Shown: positions 14,752-21,937 of the stretch, one piece after another
Layout of the letters: every line of letters begins with the position of its first letter
Position numbering within the stretch: the first letter of the stretch is position 1
From: JBEKYD01 sp049509915
GTDB taxonomy: Bacteria; Acidobacteriota; Terriglobia; Bryobacterales; Bryobacteraceae
Reading direction: 5' to 3'
Length of the DNA stretch: 23,141 bases
Assembly (NCBI GenBank): GCA_049509915.1
Contig: JBEKZL010000109.1
Location: 1-23,141 of the forward strand
Notes under the pieces: model-generated
The model's input: the letters and a program-made list of their open reading frames with translations, nothing else
The model's database searches: none
What the model was told of the DNA's origin: nothing
Made by a program: the position numbers and the translations under genes

Positions 14752-14931
14752 CTACTTCTCCAATACGTGTTCCATCTGACCGAGCTTCTTTTGAACTTTG
14801 CCGCGAAGCTTTTCGGCATGGCCCTCGACCTTTAGGTCCGGATTGTTGGTGACCTTACCGGCCTCCTCCTTTACCTTGCCTTTCACCTCATGAAACTTGC
14901 CTTTGATTTCATCCTTCATACTCTTTTTCAT
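14752..14931 (-). CDS. CsbD-family stress protein
   Basis: A 59-residue soluble, Lys/Glu-rich protein: MKKSMKDEIKGKFHEVKGKV, then KEEAGKVTNNPDLKVEGHAE, then KLRGKVQKKLGQ. The 'G-K-x-K-E-x-x-G-K-x-T-x-x-x-x-L-x-x-x-G' pattern is diagnostic for CsbD (YjbJ-type) proteins. They are abundant in general stress and stationary phase; their biochemical role is unsettled. AGGAG lies 8 bases before ATG. A terminator-like hairpin (14964-14989) separates it from PRC-barrel, so it probably has its own promoter or is reached by partial read-through. Confidence 0.93.
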   Translation of the reverse strand: MKKSMKDEIKGKFHEVKGKVKEEAGKVTNNPDLKVEGHAEKLRGKVQKKLGQMEHVLEK

Positions 14932-14963
14932 CGGGATTCTCCTTTTGCCTAATCATAAAGTAA

Positions 14964-14989
14964 GGGGCGGGATCTCCGTTACCCGCCCC
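14964..14989 (-). terminator. Rho-independent-type terminator of the PRC-barrel gene
   Basis: GGGGCGGG and CCCGCCCC form a perfect 8-bp stem with a 10-base loop. Read on the minus strand it is followed by TTACTTTATGATT, a moderately U-rich tail. It lies about 100 bases after the PRC-barrel stop. Confidence 0.55.
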
Positions 14990-15088
14990 GACGGAATTGC
15001 CCTGTACCGCACTTGGGCCCGATTCCGAACCCGTCATTGACTGCGCGGGCCGCGCAGCTAGTTCCGTGTGAAGTGCTGCTCCGGAGTC

Positions 15089-15460
15089 TTAGTCCCAATA
15101 GGGCTTGGTGTGGTAATACTTGAAGACTCCGTTAGCCCAGTTGAGGTCAGCCATGTTCGGCCAGTGATCCTTGTCGAAGCCGGGGGCGCTCTTGAGAACC
15201 TCCTTGTCGACGTTTAGGATGAATTGCTTTTCAACTGTGTCGACCTTGAGAGCGCTCCAAGGAATGGCAAATAGCTTGTCGCCCATGCCCAGGAACCCCC
15301 CGAAGGACAGAACCGCGTAGGCGATGCGGCCATTCGCCAGGTCGATCATCAGATGTTCGATCTTTCCGAGATCCTCCTTCTGATGATTCACGACCTTATC
15401 GCCTGCAAGGGTGTCTGCCGCTAGAACGTGTGGTTGATACATCACTTTTGTTTGTGCCAT
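15089..15460 (-). CDS. PRC-barrel domain protein
   Basis: A 123-residue protein with a PRC-barrel at about residues 10-85: AADTLAGDKVVNHQKEDLGK, then IEHLMIDLANGRIAYAVLSF and FLGMGDKLFAIPWSALKVD. The family recurs in photosynthetic reaction-centre H subunits and RimM, and here probably acts as a small binding module linked to stress. The C-terminus (GFDKDHWPNMADLNWANGVF) is the usual ending in stand-alone soluble members. AAGGAGAGAGC precedes the ATG. Its upstream neighbour on the same strand is the BON lipoprotein gene, 91 bases away. Confidence 0.93.
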   Translation of the reverse strand: MAQTKVMYQPHVLAADTLAGDKVVNHQKEDLGKIEHLMIDLANGRIAYAVLSFGGFLGMGDKLFAIPWSALKVDTVEKQFILNVDKEVLKSAPGFDKDHWPNMADLNWANGVFKYYHTKPYWD

Positions 15461-15528
15461 GCTCTCTCCTTTTCGAAGATTAGAAGTTACACTAACTATG
15501 AAGCCACTCCATTGTGAAGGCTCACGTT

Positions 15529-15547
15529 GAGCGGGTGTACACTGCTC
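15529..15547. promoter_or_regulatory. GTGTACAC palindrome upstream of the PRC-barrel gene
   Basis: GAGCGGGTGTACACTGCTC contains the palindrome GTGTACAC with partial outer symmetry (GAGC/GCTC). It shares 15 bases with the element before the BMC shell gene. A weak CACAAT box lies 18 bases downstream on the minus strand. Candidate regulator site; not proven. Confidence 0.33.
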
Positions 15548-15551
15548 AATC

Positions 15552-16100
15552 TTACTTCGACGACGTGGCCTTCTGGTCCTTCGCCAGTAGCTCGTTCACC
15601 ACCTGCTTTACGTTTGGAACATGAGACGCGACCTTTTCGGCCATCGCGCGCTGAGCTTGAGTGTTGACCTCGCCAGTCAGCGTGACTACCGCGTTCTTGA
15701 CCGTGTACGTTACGCTCTTGTGGAGCTTATTCTGTATAAGTGCAGCATCCAGGTTTTTCTCGATGGCGCTGTCCAGATCTGCGTTCACCGTCTTGGACTG
15801 GCTCTCTGCGCCCGTCAGAACCACGGCAATCTGGTTCGCCACAACTTGTCCGCCGGCGATGGATTTCGCTATGGATTCAGCTTGTGACTTGTCACCCTCT
15901 GCCGCGACGTGTCCGGCCAGGGTCACGACGCCTTTTTCGCGATCCTGAGCTACAGAGACGTCTTTGAGCCCGGCCTGATCGAGCGATTTGCGGATGGCGT
16001 CAGAAACGTCGGGTGATTGCGTGGGCGTTTGCGAGCACCCTACCAGGATCCCGACGACCAGCAGCGCGAGCGAAGCTAAGCACACTGGGAAAGTTCTCAT
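15552..16100 (-). CDS. BON-domain lipoprotein
   Basis: A 182-residue protein with a lipoprotein signal (hydrophobic 8-20, lipobox LVGC with Cys22). Two BON domains follow: about 33-95 (SDAIRKSLDQAGLKDVSVAQ ... GVVTLAGHVAAEGDKSQAES) and about 108-175 (AALIQNKLHKSVTYTVKNA ... VVTLTGEVNTQAQRAMAEKV). BON domains bind membranes or peptidoglycan-associated partners; OsmY-type proteins protect the envelope in stress. Expected in the periplasm, lipid-anchored. A strong ribosome site (GGAGG within GGAGGAAGGAGGTCGAG) lies before the ATG. Confidence 0.93.
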   Translation of the reverse strand: MRTFPVCLASLALLVVGILVGCSQTPTQSPDVSDAIRKSLDQAGLKDVSVAQDREKGVVTLAGHVAAEGDKSQAESIAKSIAGGQVVANQIAVVLTGAESQSKTVNADLDSAIEKNLDAALIQNKLHKSVTYTVKNAVVTLTGEVNTQAQRAMAEKVASHVPNVKQVVNELLAKDQKATSSK

Positions 16101-16782
16101 TCTCGACCTCCTTCCTCCAGCACGAGCAGATTGGGGACCAAAGCCAAGAAGCGTGTAAATAAAAGAGAAACAGGCATTTAACTCGGGCGCCTACCAGTGC
16201 GCGTGGAGGTCCCGCCGCAGGAAGGCGAAGGTTGCGCCGGCTAGGCAATCGCATGCCTTGCTTTGAACGGGACGGTGCGGAAGTTGGGATTGCTTGGGGC
16301 CCCAATTCAATAAACATAGGCACCCCGTTTGCTGCACGCCAGAGGCTTCGCTCGCCCCCCCAATCGAAAGTACGTCGCCTCCCAGTCCTTCCGCACTGAC
16401 CCGCGTCCTGCACGTGGGACCGATGCAGAAACTGCACAACGCCATGCTGATTCTGCAGCTCTGTCTCAGCCACGAATCGCTCAATCCGTGGACTTGCGGT
16501 TCTCGGAGCCGGTGCTTCAGGCCAATCCGACCAAAGGCTGATGAATTGCATTGTTGGGCCCGTGACAAATTACCCAAGGCTCAGGGAACTGGCTAATCCA
16601 TCAGTCCCCACCAACTTGTCACAGTTGGCTCCTCGTGGTTACTCCCACCTGCGACTCCGCTTCCAGCGTCCCACAACAACGGCTTCCCTGAGCTTTGAAA
16701 TCGAAGTGCCAGCAGTCTTCCTGGCTTGTCGACGGTGCCGGGCTGCGACGTCATCGTCCACGGCTTGGCGCCCTTTTGCGGC
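16101..16782. other. 682-bp region without a supported gene
   Basis: Holds the upstream region of the BON gene and, at its right end, that of the GT87 gene. Minus-strand readings at 16000-16551 and 16191-16577 have Arg/Ser/Cys-rich composition and no ribosome sites. A small coding-like piece (RFVAETELQNQHGVVQFLHR) near 16415-16480 minus may be a decayed gene. No repeats or RNA genes are seen. Confidence 0.45.
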
Positions 16783-18138
16783 ATGAAGCGGATACTATCG
16801 ATCATTGCGGCGATTGGCATTATTCTGTTTTTTACCGACAGATATTACGACAGCACCATCGCGAGAAGACTTCCTGTCGTCCGGAATGGTGCTCCTTGCG
16901 ATTTTCTGCCGTACTATCAAGCGGCGCAACATATCGTTCATGGGGAAAGCCCGTTTCTTGCCGATGGCTATATCTATCCACCGCTCCTGGCGTTCCTGCT
17001 CACGCCTCTCTCGCGGTTCGACTACGTAGCGGCGCGGATCGTGTGGTTCGCCATGTCGCAACTCTTCCTAGTCGCCTCCGCGGTCCTCTTATGGCGATCC
17101 TTCGGCCGCGATTGGGCGTCAGCCTGCTTGATCGCATTCGTGTGGGCATTCGGTGGAGCAGCCGGGGAAGCTCTCGCGGTGGGGCAGGTGGGGCCGTTAT
17201 TGATGCTCCTGATTGTCGTGGCTTTGTGCTGCCGGCGCTCGCAGCGGGGCGCCGGTGTGGCTTTGGGATTCGCTCTTAAGTTGTTCCCCGGCCTGCTCGG
17301 CCTGGCCGTCGTGTTCCGGGGCGAGCGCCGCGCAGTGCGCACCATGATCTCGACCGCCCTTCTCGCGATGCTGCTGCCGTGGGTCACGGTGGCGGTATTT
17401 CTCCGCGGGCCGCTCGGTTTTACGAAGGGTAGTGCCTGGGCCGGAACGCCGGCGGCCCTCAGCTGGTCGCTGCCATCGGCAGTGTTGAGGCTTCTCGATC
17501 CAGCCGGCCGGAGTTATCTATTGCCCCGCAACTGGATGCTCGGCACTAATCTCGAACACTTCCAATTGCCGTTCGCCCTCACTGCGGCAGGTCTGGCGAT
17601 TGCGCTCCTCACGCTGGGAGCGGGACTACTCGCGCTGACCCGCTCGGCAGGCTTTCGGCTTCGCGAAGACCAGGTCCGGTGGGCTATGGCTGCGTTAGTC
17701 CCCCTCGCCCTGGTAGCCTCTCCGGTAGCCTGGACGCACTACCAGGTGCTGCAATATCCAGGGGTTGCATTACTTCTGATTTACACCTGGCGGCACCGCC
17801 AATGGGTGCAATTCGTCGCTGTACTGGCGCTGGCAGCTTTGATCTATCCGGTACCGATTCATGTGGTGGATGCGTTTCCTCGTGCGTATCATGATGGGAA
17901 TTCTCTCAATTCGCTGTATATCTGGACCTCCGTGACGCCGGCCGCTTCGCTTGGTTTGTTTGGAATGTTTGTCAGGCGCGCGGGAAAGGCGACCTCACCG
18001 TCCACGATTGCGTCGATGCCCTGTTACGAACAGAGCCGCCATCCACGCTGGTCTTTACCGTGGAAAGTGCCCGCGCTTGCTCCGATACTAGCATCGTGCT
18101 CTCAGCATACCTGGAGACGCTTTCGGTCGCGATGCTGA
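16783..18138 (+). CDS. GT87-type (DUF2029) polytopic glycosyltransferase with a foreign C-terminal tail
   Basis: A 451-residue polytopic membrane protein. ATG at 16783 (MKRILSIIAAIGIILFF) fits the first membrane helix; an earlier in-frame ATG at 16726 gives an unlikely leader. The N-terminal loop DFLPYYQAAQHIVHGESPF followed by IYPPLLAFLLTPL matches the GT87 pattern, in which the early loop acid uses a lipid-phosphate sugar donor. Several helices follow. Expected: transfer of mannose-like residues on the periplasmic face of the inner membrane. The last 47 residues (after about 17997) are an out-of-frame reading of the copy-B remnant and are not part of the ancestral protein. No ribosome site is obvious. 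Confidence 0.82.
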   Translation: MKRILSIIAAIGIILFFTDRYYDSTIARRLPVVRNGAPCDFLPYYQAAQHIVHGESPFLADGYIYPPLLAFLLTPLSRFDYVAARIVWFAMSQLFLVASAVLLWRSFGRDWASACLIAFVWAFGGAAGEALAVGQVGPLLMLLIVVALCCRRSQRGAGVALGFALKLFPGLLGLAVVFRGERRAVRTMISTALLAMLLPWVTVAVFLRGPLGFTKGSAWAGTPAALSWSLPSAVLRLLDPAGRSYLLPRNWMLGTNLEHFQLPFALTAAGLAIALLTLGAGLLALTRSAGFRLREDQVRWAMAALVPLALVASPVAWTHYQVLQYPGVALLLIYTWRHRQWVQFVAVLALAALIYPVPIHVVDAFPRAYHDGNSLNSLYIWTSVTPAASLGLFGMFVRRAGKATSPSTIASMPCYEQSRHPRWSLPWKVPALAPILASCSQHTWRRFRSRC

Positions 18139-18176
18139 AGTGGTTGTGCATGAAGGACGCGATCGCGACTAGCTGA
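17994..18176 (+). pseudogene. C-terminal remnant of the unnamed DYVDALLRTE family (copy B)
   Basis: The frame reads LTVHDCVDALLRTEPPSTLV, FTVESARACSDTSIVLSAYL, ETLSVAMLKWLCMKDAIATS and TGA. It matches copy A (10302-10495, minus strand) at about 50 of 58 residues. Many of the base differences fall at third codon positions. There is no N-terminal half here; it directly abuts the end of the GT87 coding region. Confidence 0.7.
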
Positions 18177-18462
18177 CGGACCAGCGGCTGGACTTCGTTC
18201 CGCGTGCCGCAGGGAGATGTCCGTAGGCAAGTGCAGCGCCGACGCATTTTCCTCAAAAGGGGCCGGTGCCTTACCAAGTTATACTGATCCCCGACGAATA
18301 GGATTTGTACGCTCTCGTCCGTTTCAGCGTTGCCAACTCCGAACTGTGACGCTCTTTTCGATTTTGCGGCGGTAAGATTAATTGCACGCCGCGGTGGCTT
18401 CGGTGAAGCCCGCCGGGGCAGATGGCGCTTAGCTCCCATCAGCAGTGCCTAGGAGCGGACGT
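18177..18462. other. Short gap before the stalk-domain gene
   Basis: A minus-strand piece reading ESVQILFVGDQYNLVRHRPL (about 18255-18320) looks coding but has no start, stop context or clear family. Otherwise nothing is supported. AGGAG at 18451-18455 serves the next gene. Confidence 0.4.
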
Positions 18463-19146
18463 ATGAGAAGAAAATTGTGGCGTGGCTGGCTGATCCTGCG
18501 CGTGCTCGTTATTGTTCCCGAACTCGCGCGCGCCCAGGCTGTGGAGCAGAGCCGCACACTCATCGTCAATGGCCAATCGGGACAGGTGAAAATCATGGAG
18601 CTCGACGGGCGGTCGTACGTGGACCTGGAGGCACTGGCGCGGATCGCGAATGGCACGCTGGGCTTCAGTGGAAGTCAGATTACGCTCACGCTGCCCCGCT
18701 CTGCCCCCGGTACAGAGTCCGCAGCTGCACCATCAAGACTGCCTGCCAATTCCGGATTTTCGAAAGAGTTCCTGCGGGCCAGCATCGAAGAGATGGCCGT
18801 TATTCGGGAATGGCGAAGCGCGCTGGTCAACTCCATCGAGAACAATTTCCCGATCCAGGAAGACTGGGTCGAGCGTTACAGCAGCCAGGCCGCCACCAGC
18901 CTCGGATTGGCGTCCGTGGCCGCCTCCACCGATTCGGATCGAAGCGCAGCTCAGTTAGTGAGTAACGAGTTCGACAACATGAAAGCGCTGAGCGTTCAGC
19001 TCTTGGCCGAGCGCAAGAGCATGCAGCACGTTTCTCCGGAAAATCTCAAAGACGATCCCCTGAACCAGAAGATCCTGACCTGCGCTCGCTCCCTCGCCTC
19101 GATGGCCGTGGGTGGCCAGTTTGCGGATGATGCATCGTGTCATTGA
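18463..19146 (+). CDS. Exported protein with a copper-amine-oxidase-N-like (stalk) domain
   Basis: A 227-residue protein. ATG at 18463 is supported by AGGAG 7-8 bases upstream. An N-terminal signal sequence (Arg/Lys start, hydrophobic 9-20, cut after ARA near 25) is followed by VNGQSGQVKIMELDGRSYVD and LEALARIANGTLGF. This is the 'v.g..y.dl.ala...g..' pattern of stalk or copper-amine-oxidase-N-like domains. Residues about 100-227 are helical (FSKEFLRASIEEMAVIREWR, SALVNSIENNFPIQEDWVER), with two Cys near the end (CARSLA, ASCH). Likely periplasmic or surface. The binding partner is unknown. Confidence 0.78.
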   Translation: MRRKLWRGWLILRVLVIVPELARAQAVEQSRTLIVNGQSGQVKIMELDGRSYVDLEALARIANGTLGFSGSQITLTLPRSAPGTESAAAPSRLPANSGFSKEFLRASIEEMAVIREWRSALVNSIENNFPIQEDWVERYSSQAATSLGLASVAASTDSDRSAAQLVSNEFDNMKALSVQLLAERKSMQHVSPENLKDDPLNQKILTCARSLASMAVGGQFADDASCH

Positions 19147-19165
19147 ATCGTCAGGACCGTGAGCC

Positions 19166-19533
19166 TTGCTGCTGGTAGATTTGCACTACTCCGGCCACCC
19201 CATGGCCAGCCGATCAAACCGGGAACCAACGCTCCAGAACGGCACGGTCACGATGGTTACCTCGACGCTGACGCCGGGCTCGCACTCCCTAACGGCGGTG
19301 TGTATAGCGGCGATTCCAAGTTCGCGGGAAGCACCTCGGCTGCGCTGAATCAGGTGGTGTCGGGATCCGGACCCTGCGACATCAACCCGGATGGCGTGGT
19401 CGATGTTCGCGATGTGAATCTGACTATCCTACAGGCGCTCGGGGCGGCGCCGCTGACGATCCAGCCCATGATCAATGCTGTGACCGTTCAGATCGTGATT
19501 AACGCAGTGCTGGGATTGGGTTGTGCGCTCTAG
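19166..19533 (+). pseudogene. Remnant of an Ig-like and dockerin-like exported protein
   Basis: One frame reads NGTVTMVTSTLTPGSHSLTA, then a shift near 19298-19303 (two extra bases, GT) gives VYSGDSKFAGSTSAALNQVV, the end of a Big_3-type Ig-like repeat. It continues with CDINPDGVVDVRDVNLTILQ and VTVQIVINAVLGLGCAL, a degenerate dockerin-like ending with one good Ca-binding loop. This C-terminal plan is common in large acidobacterial surface proteins. The N-terminal bulk is missing, and no start or ribosome site fits. Confidence 0.7.
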
Positions 19534-19940
19534 CGGGAACTGCTGAGCGCGCAGTTAAAGATATCCACAGCCGATGTGGAAATGCTTCGGAAAATGTCGG
19601 CATTCCCCGCCGTCAACTTCTACACATAACAGAAGCGTTAACGAAATGCACAACGTCTGGGCAGTGCTTCCGCGCCCTGCGACAGCAAACAGACTGAAAC
19701 GGGTCGGGATCCTCTCGCATGCTGCGACATTCGAGTGTGGGTCAGCGCCGAGCCGCGAAGGAGTAGAGATGATGGCTGCAAGTCTGGCACTTCCACGTGC
19801 AGCTTGTGTACTTTCCACGGCTATACTCCCCGCGTCCCCAGAGCGCCGATCACCGCAACCGGGTCCTCATCGGAGCGGGCATGAAACCGCGATCGGTGGG
19901 TATGGGCCGATTTTGCGCCGCCGATTCCAGGGCGGACAAT
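19534..19940. other. 407-bp region without a supported gene
   Basis: Contains no reading with a ribosome site and coding-like composition. A plus-strand frame from 19797 ends in the 23-residue peptide gene but its upstream part is not convincing. Confidence 0.4.
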
Positions 19941-20110
19941 CGAATGGCATTGAACCTGCTTTGGACGGGTGAAGGTCAGCGGAAACGTTCTGAAAGGAGA
20001 ATTGAAATGCTCGGCTTGGGATTAGTCGGAACCATCATTGTGGTTGTGTTAATCGTTTGGCTTATCCGCAGGGTGTGAACGATTCAGTCGGGTGGCGTCC
20101 TGCACAACCG
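19941..20110 (+). repeat. Inverted dispersed repeat, copy 2 (carries the 23-residue peptide gene)
   Basis: Matches 5768-5940 in the opposite orientation. Shared blocks include CGAATGGCAT, GGACGGGTGAAGGTC, ACGTTCT, the ribosome site and whole peptide gene, and CAGTCGG-TGGCGTCCTGC downstream. Confidence 0.85.
20007..20078 (+). CDS. 23-residue single-span membrane peptide, copy 2
   Basis: ATG at 20007 encodes the same peptide as copy 1 at 5800-5871 (MLGLGLVGTIIVVVLIVWLI plus RRV). AAAGGAGAA lies 6-8 bases before the start. One hydrophobic helix is capped by Trp and two Arg, so the C-terminus is likely cytoplasmic. The last 30 bases of the gene overlap, tail to tail, the over-long end of the histidine-kinase reading on the other strand. 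No named family is assigned. Confidence 0.75.
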   Translation: MLGLGLVGTIIVVVLIVWLIRRV

Positions 20111-21713
20111 ATGCCGACTCGTTACGGCAAAGCCATACTCGGCATACGCGGTCCCGTGCCGGATGGCGTATGCAGTAAGGACGGCGTCGGTGCGGATAGC
20201 CAGCTTCTCGGTGATTTTCTGCTTGTGAAATTTGACCGTCTTGGCACCTTCGCTTTCGATGGCCCTCGGCCCCACGGTTCCGTCGGAGGCGGTTCCGGAG
20301 CGAATCGCCCGATTGCCGCAGTCTTCGGGCCGGACACTTCCATCGATCATTCAGGTCTTCGGAATGGAAGACGGAACTCAATGAAAGATGGCGGCCGCTA
20401 AACCGGTCCCAGCGTGGGATCGTGAATTTAAAGGTGGCACCATGCCCCGCTTCCGATTCCACCCAAATGCGCCCGCCATGGCGTTCCACTACCTTCCGGC
20501 AAAGTGCGAGCCCAATGCCAGTGCCGGGAATTTCCTTGCCGTGCAGGCGCTTGAACATGCCGAATACGAACTCGGCGTCCGCCGGATCAATGCCGACGCC
20601 GTTGTCTCTCACCGAGAATAGCCAACCTTCTGCAGTTCTCAAAGCGGAAATATGAATTGCGGGTGCCGCGTCGCCCTTGTATTTGATCGAATTGCCAATC
20701 AGGTTTTGGAAAAGGTGCATCAGCATAGCCTCATTGGCCACCGCGGTCGGCAACGGATCGGAAGTCACCGCAGCCCCGCTCTGTTGAATGACCGTTTGGA
20801 GGGATAACAGCGCCTGCGATAGCACGTGGTTGCAATCAACCGGTGATAGGCGATGACTGTCCCGTTCGGTAGCCTCCAAATAGTTGAGTAAACCTTGCTG
20901 GAGAGCCTCAATTCTCAAGGCGCCCTCGACGGAATACGCGACATATTTGTCTGCGTGTTCGCCCAGCTTTCCTGCGTACTCCTCTGCCAGTAGCTGCGAG
21001 AAGTTCACCACCATGCGTAGAGGTTCCTGGAGGTCGTGCGCAAGTGCATAAGCAAATTCCTGAAGTTCGGCATTGGTAGTCTTGAGCGCTCGCTCCGCCC
21101 GCTTGCTTTCGGTGATATCGCTCACCACGGCGCGCCATACGGAGGCCCCATCGGCGCCCTGTGCCGTGGTGGCATCCACCCGCACCCAGAATGGTACGGC
21201 ATCCTTTTTCAGGACCCGCAAGGCCCACGACTGTGGGGCGCCCGTTTCCAAGAGCGCTTTGCGGTGCCGGTAATGGATGTCCTGGTCTTCGGGGAGGATA
21301 AAGCGCGACAGGGGTTGCTTGACCAAAACGCTTCTTGCCACGCCAAACAACTTGGCGGCCGTTAGGTTTGCCTCCAGAATCAACCCTTGTTCGCTGAGCG
21401 TGAAATAGCCCACCGGCGCCAGATCGTAGAGGTCGAAATACCGCTCCCGCGAGGCTTCCAGTTCTTGTTGGGTGCGGCGCAACTCCTCGTTCTGCATCTC
21501 CAATTCGATCTGATGAACCCGCAGTTCATGGAGGGCGCGCCGCGCTGCCTCGGGTGATAAGACCTCTACGTTTTCCGGCATCCCTCCGGCTGCTTCAGCG
21601 GCTAGCGCCTCCGCCCGCCGGCGCAGGGCCTGCGCTGAGTCTTCTTCGGGCGAGGCTACCGAATGCGCGGAAGGGTTGAAAGCCGGCTCTGAACGGGCAT
21701 CTTGCGCACTCAT
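20049..21713 (-). CDS. PAS-domain sensor histidine kinase (C-terminal tail extends over a LuxR remnant)
   Basis: A 554-residue reading from ATG 21713; an upstream in-frame extension to 21818 is unlikely. Residues 28-90 form a coiled-coil lead (QIELEMQNEELRRTQQELEA). A PAS domain spans about 91-200, then a HisKA dimerisation helix with the H-box ALAHDLQEPLRMV and phosphate-accepting H226. A HATPase domain spans about 320-432 with N-box HLFQNLIGNSIKYKG, G1 DNGVGI and GTGIGLALC. No membrane helices, so probably a cytoplasmic sensor. The normal kinase ending is about residue 433 (TFKFTIP). The remaining 120 residues are Arg-rich and read the LuxR remnant in the wrong frame, so the ancestral stop seems lost. 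Confidence 0.87.
   Translation of the reverse strand: MSAQDARSEPAFNPSAHSVASPEEDSAQALRRRAEALAAEAAGGMPENVEVLSPEAARRALHELRVHQIELEMQNEELRRTQQELEASRERYFDLYDLAPVGYFTLSEQGLILEANLTAAKLFGVARSVLVKQPLSRFILPEDQDIHYRHRKALLETGAPQSWALRVLKKDAVPFWVRVDATTAQGADGASVWRAVVSDITESKRAERALKTTNAELQEFAYALAHDLQEPLRMVVNFSQLLAEEYAGKLGEHADKYVAYSVEGALRIEALQQGLLNYLEATERDSHRLSPVDCNHVLSQALLSLQTVIQQSGAAVTSDPLPTAVANEAMLMHLFQNLIGNSIKYKGDAAPAIHISALRTAEGWLFSVRDNGVGIDPADAEFVFGMFKRLHGKEIPGTGIGLALCRKVVERHGGRIWVESEAGHGATFKFTIPRWDRFSGRHLSLSSVFHSEDLNDRWKCPARRLRQSGDSLRNRLRRNRGAEGHRKRRCQDGQISQAENHREAGYPHRRRPYCIRHPARDRVCRVWLCRNESASVVQDATRLNRSHPADKPND
20130..20350 (-). pseudogene. Remnant of a LuxR-type helix-turn-helix
   Basis: In a frame different from the kinase tail, the minus strand reads GAKTVKFHKQKITEKLAIRT followed by DAVLTAYAIRHG. 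This matches the second half of LuxR/NarL DNA-binding domains ('S.KTVKFH...I..KL.VRT.AELV.YAIRHG'), including the recognition helix. The upstream half of the domain is disrupted. It may be the end of a response-regulator gene once paired with the kinase. Confidence 0.65.
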
Positions 21714-21937
21714 GACTCTGATCGTACCTTTCTTTCTATCGTGGCAGTGGCGTACACCCGTTGGGGGCCTTGCCGGCCAACGCTTCTTGCCGCCGTGTTT
21801 CCGGGACCAAGTCGCCAATGGTCACCGGCAGCGCATTCGGCATGGTCATCATTCGACCTCGAAGTCCCGTGGCCATTCTTCCGGCTGGCGGCGTCTGTCG
21901 GAGGACAGTCAGCCCGCAAACCCGAGGCGTCGCTCAG

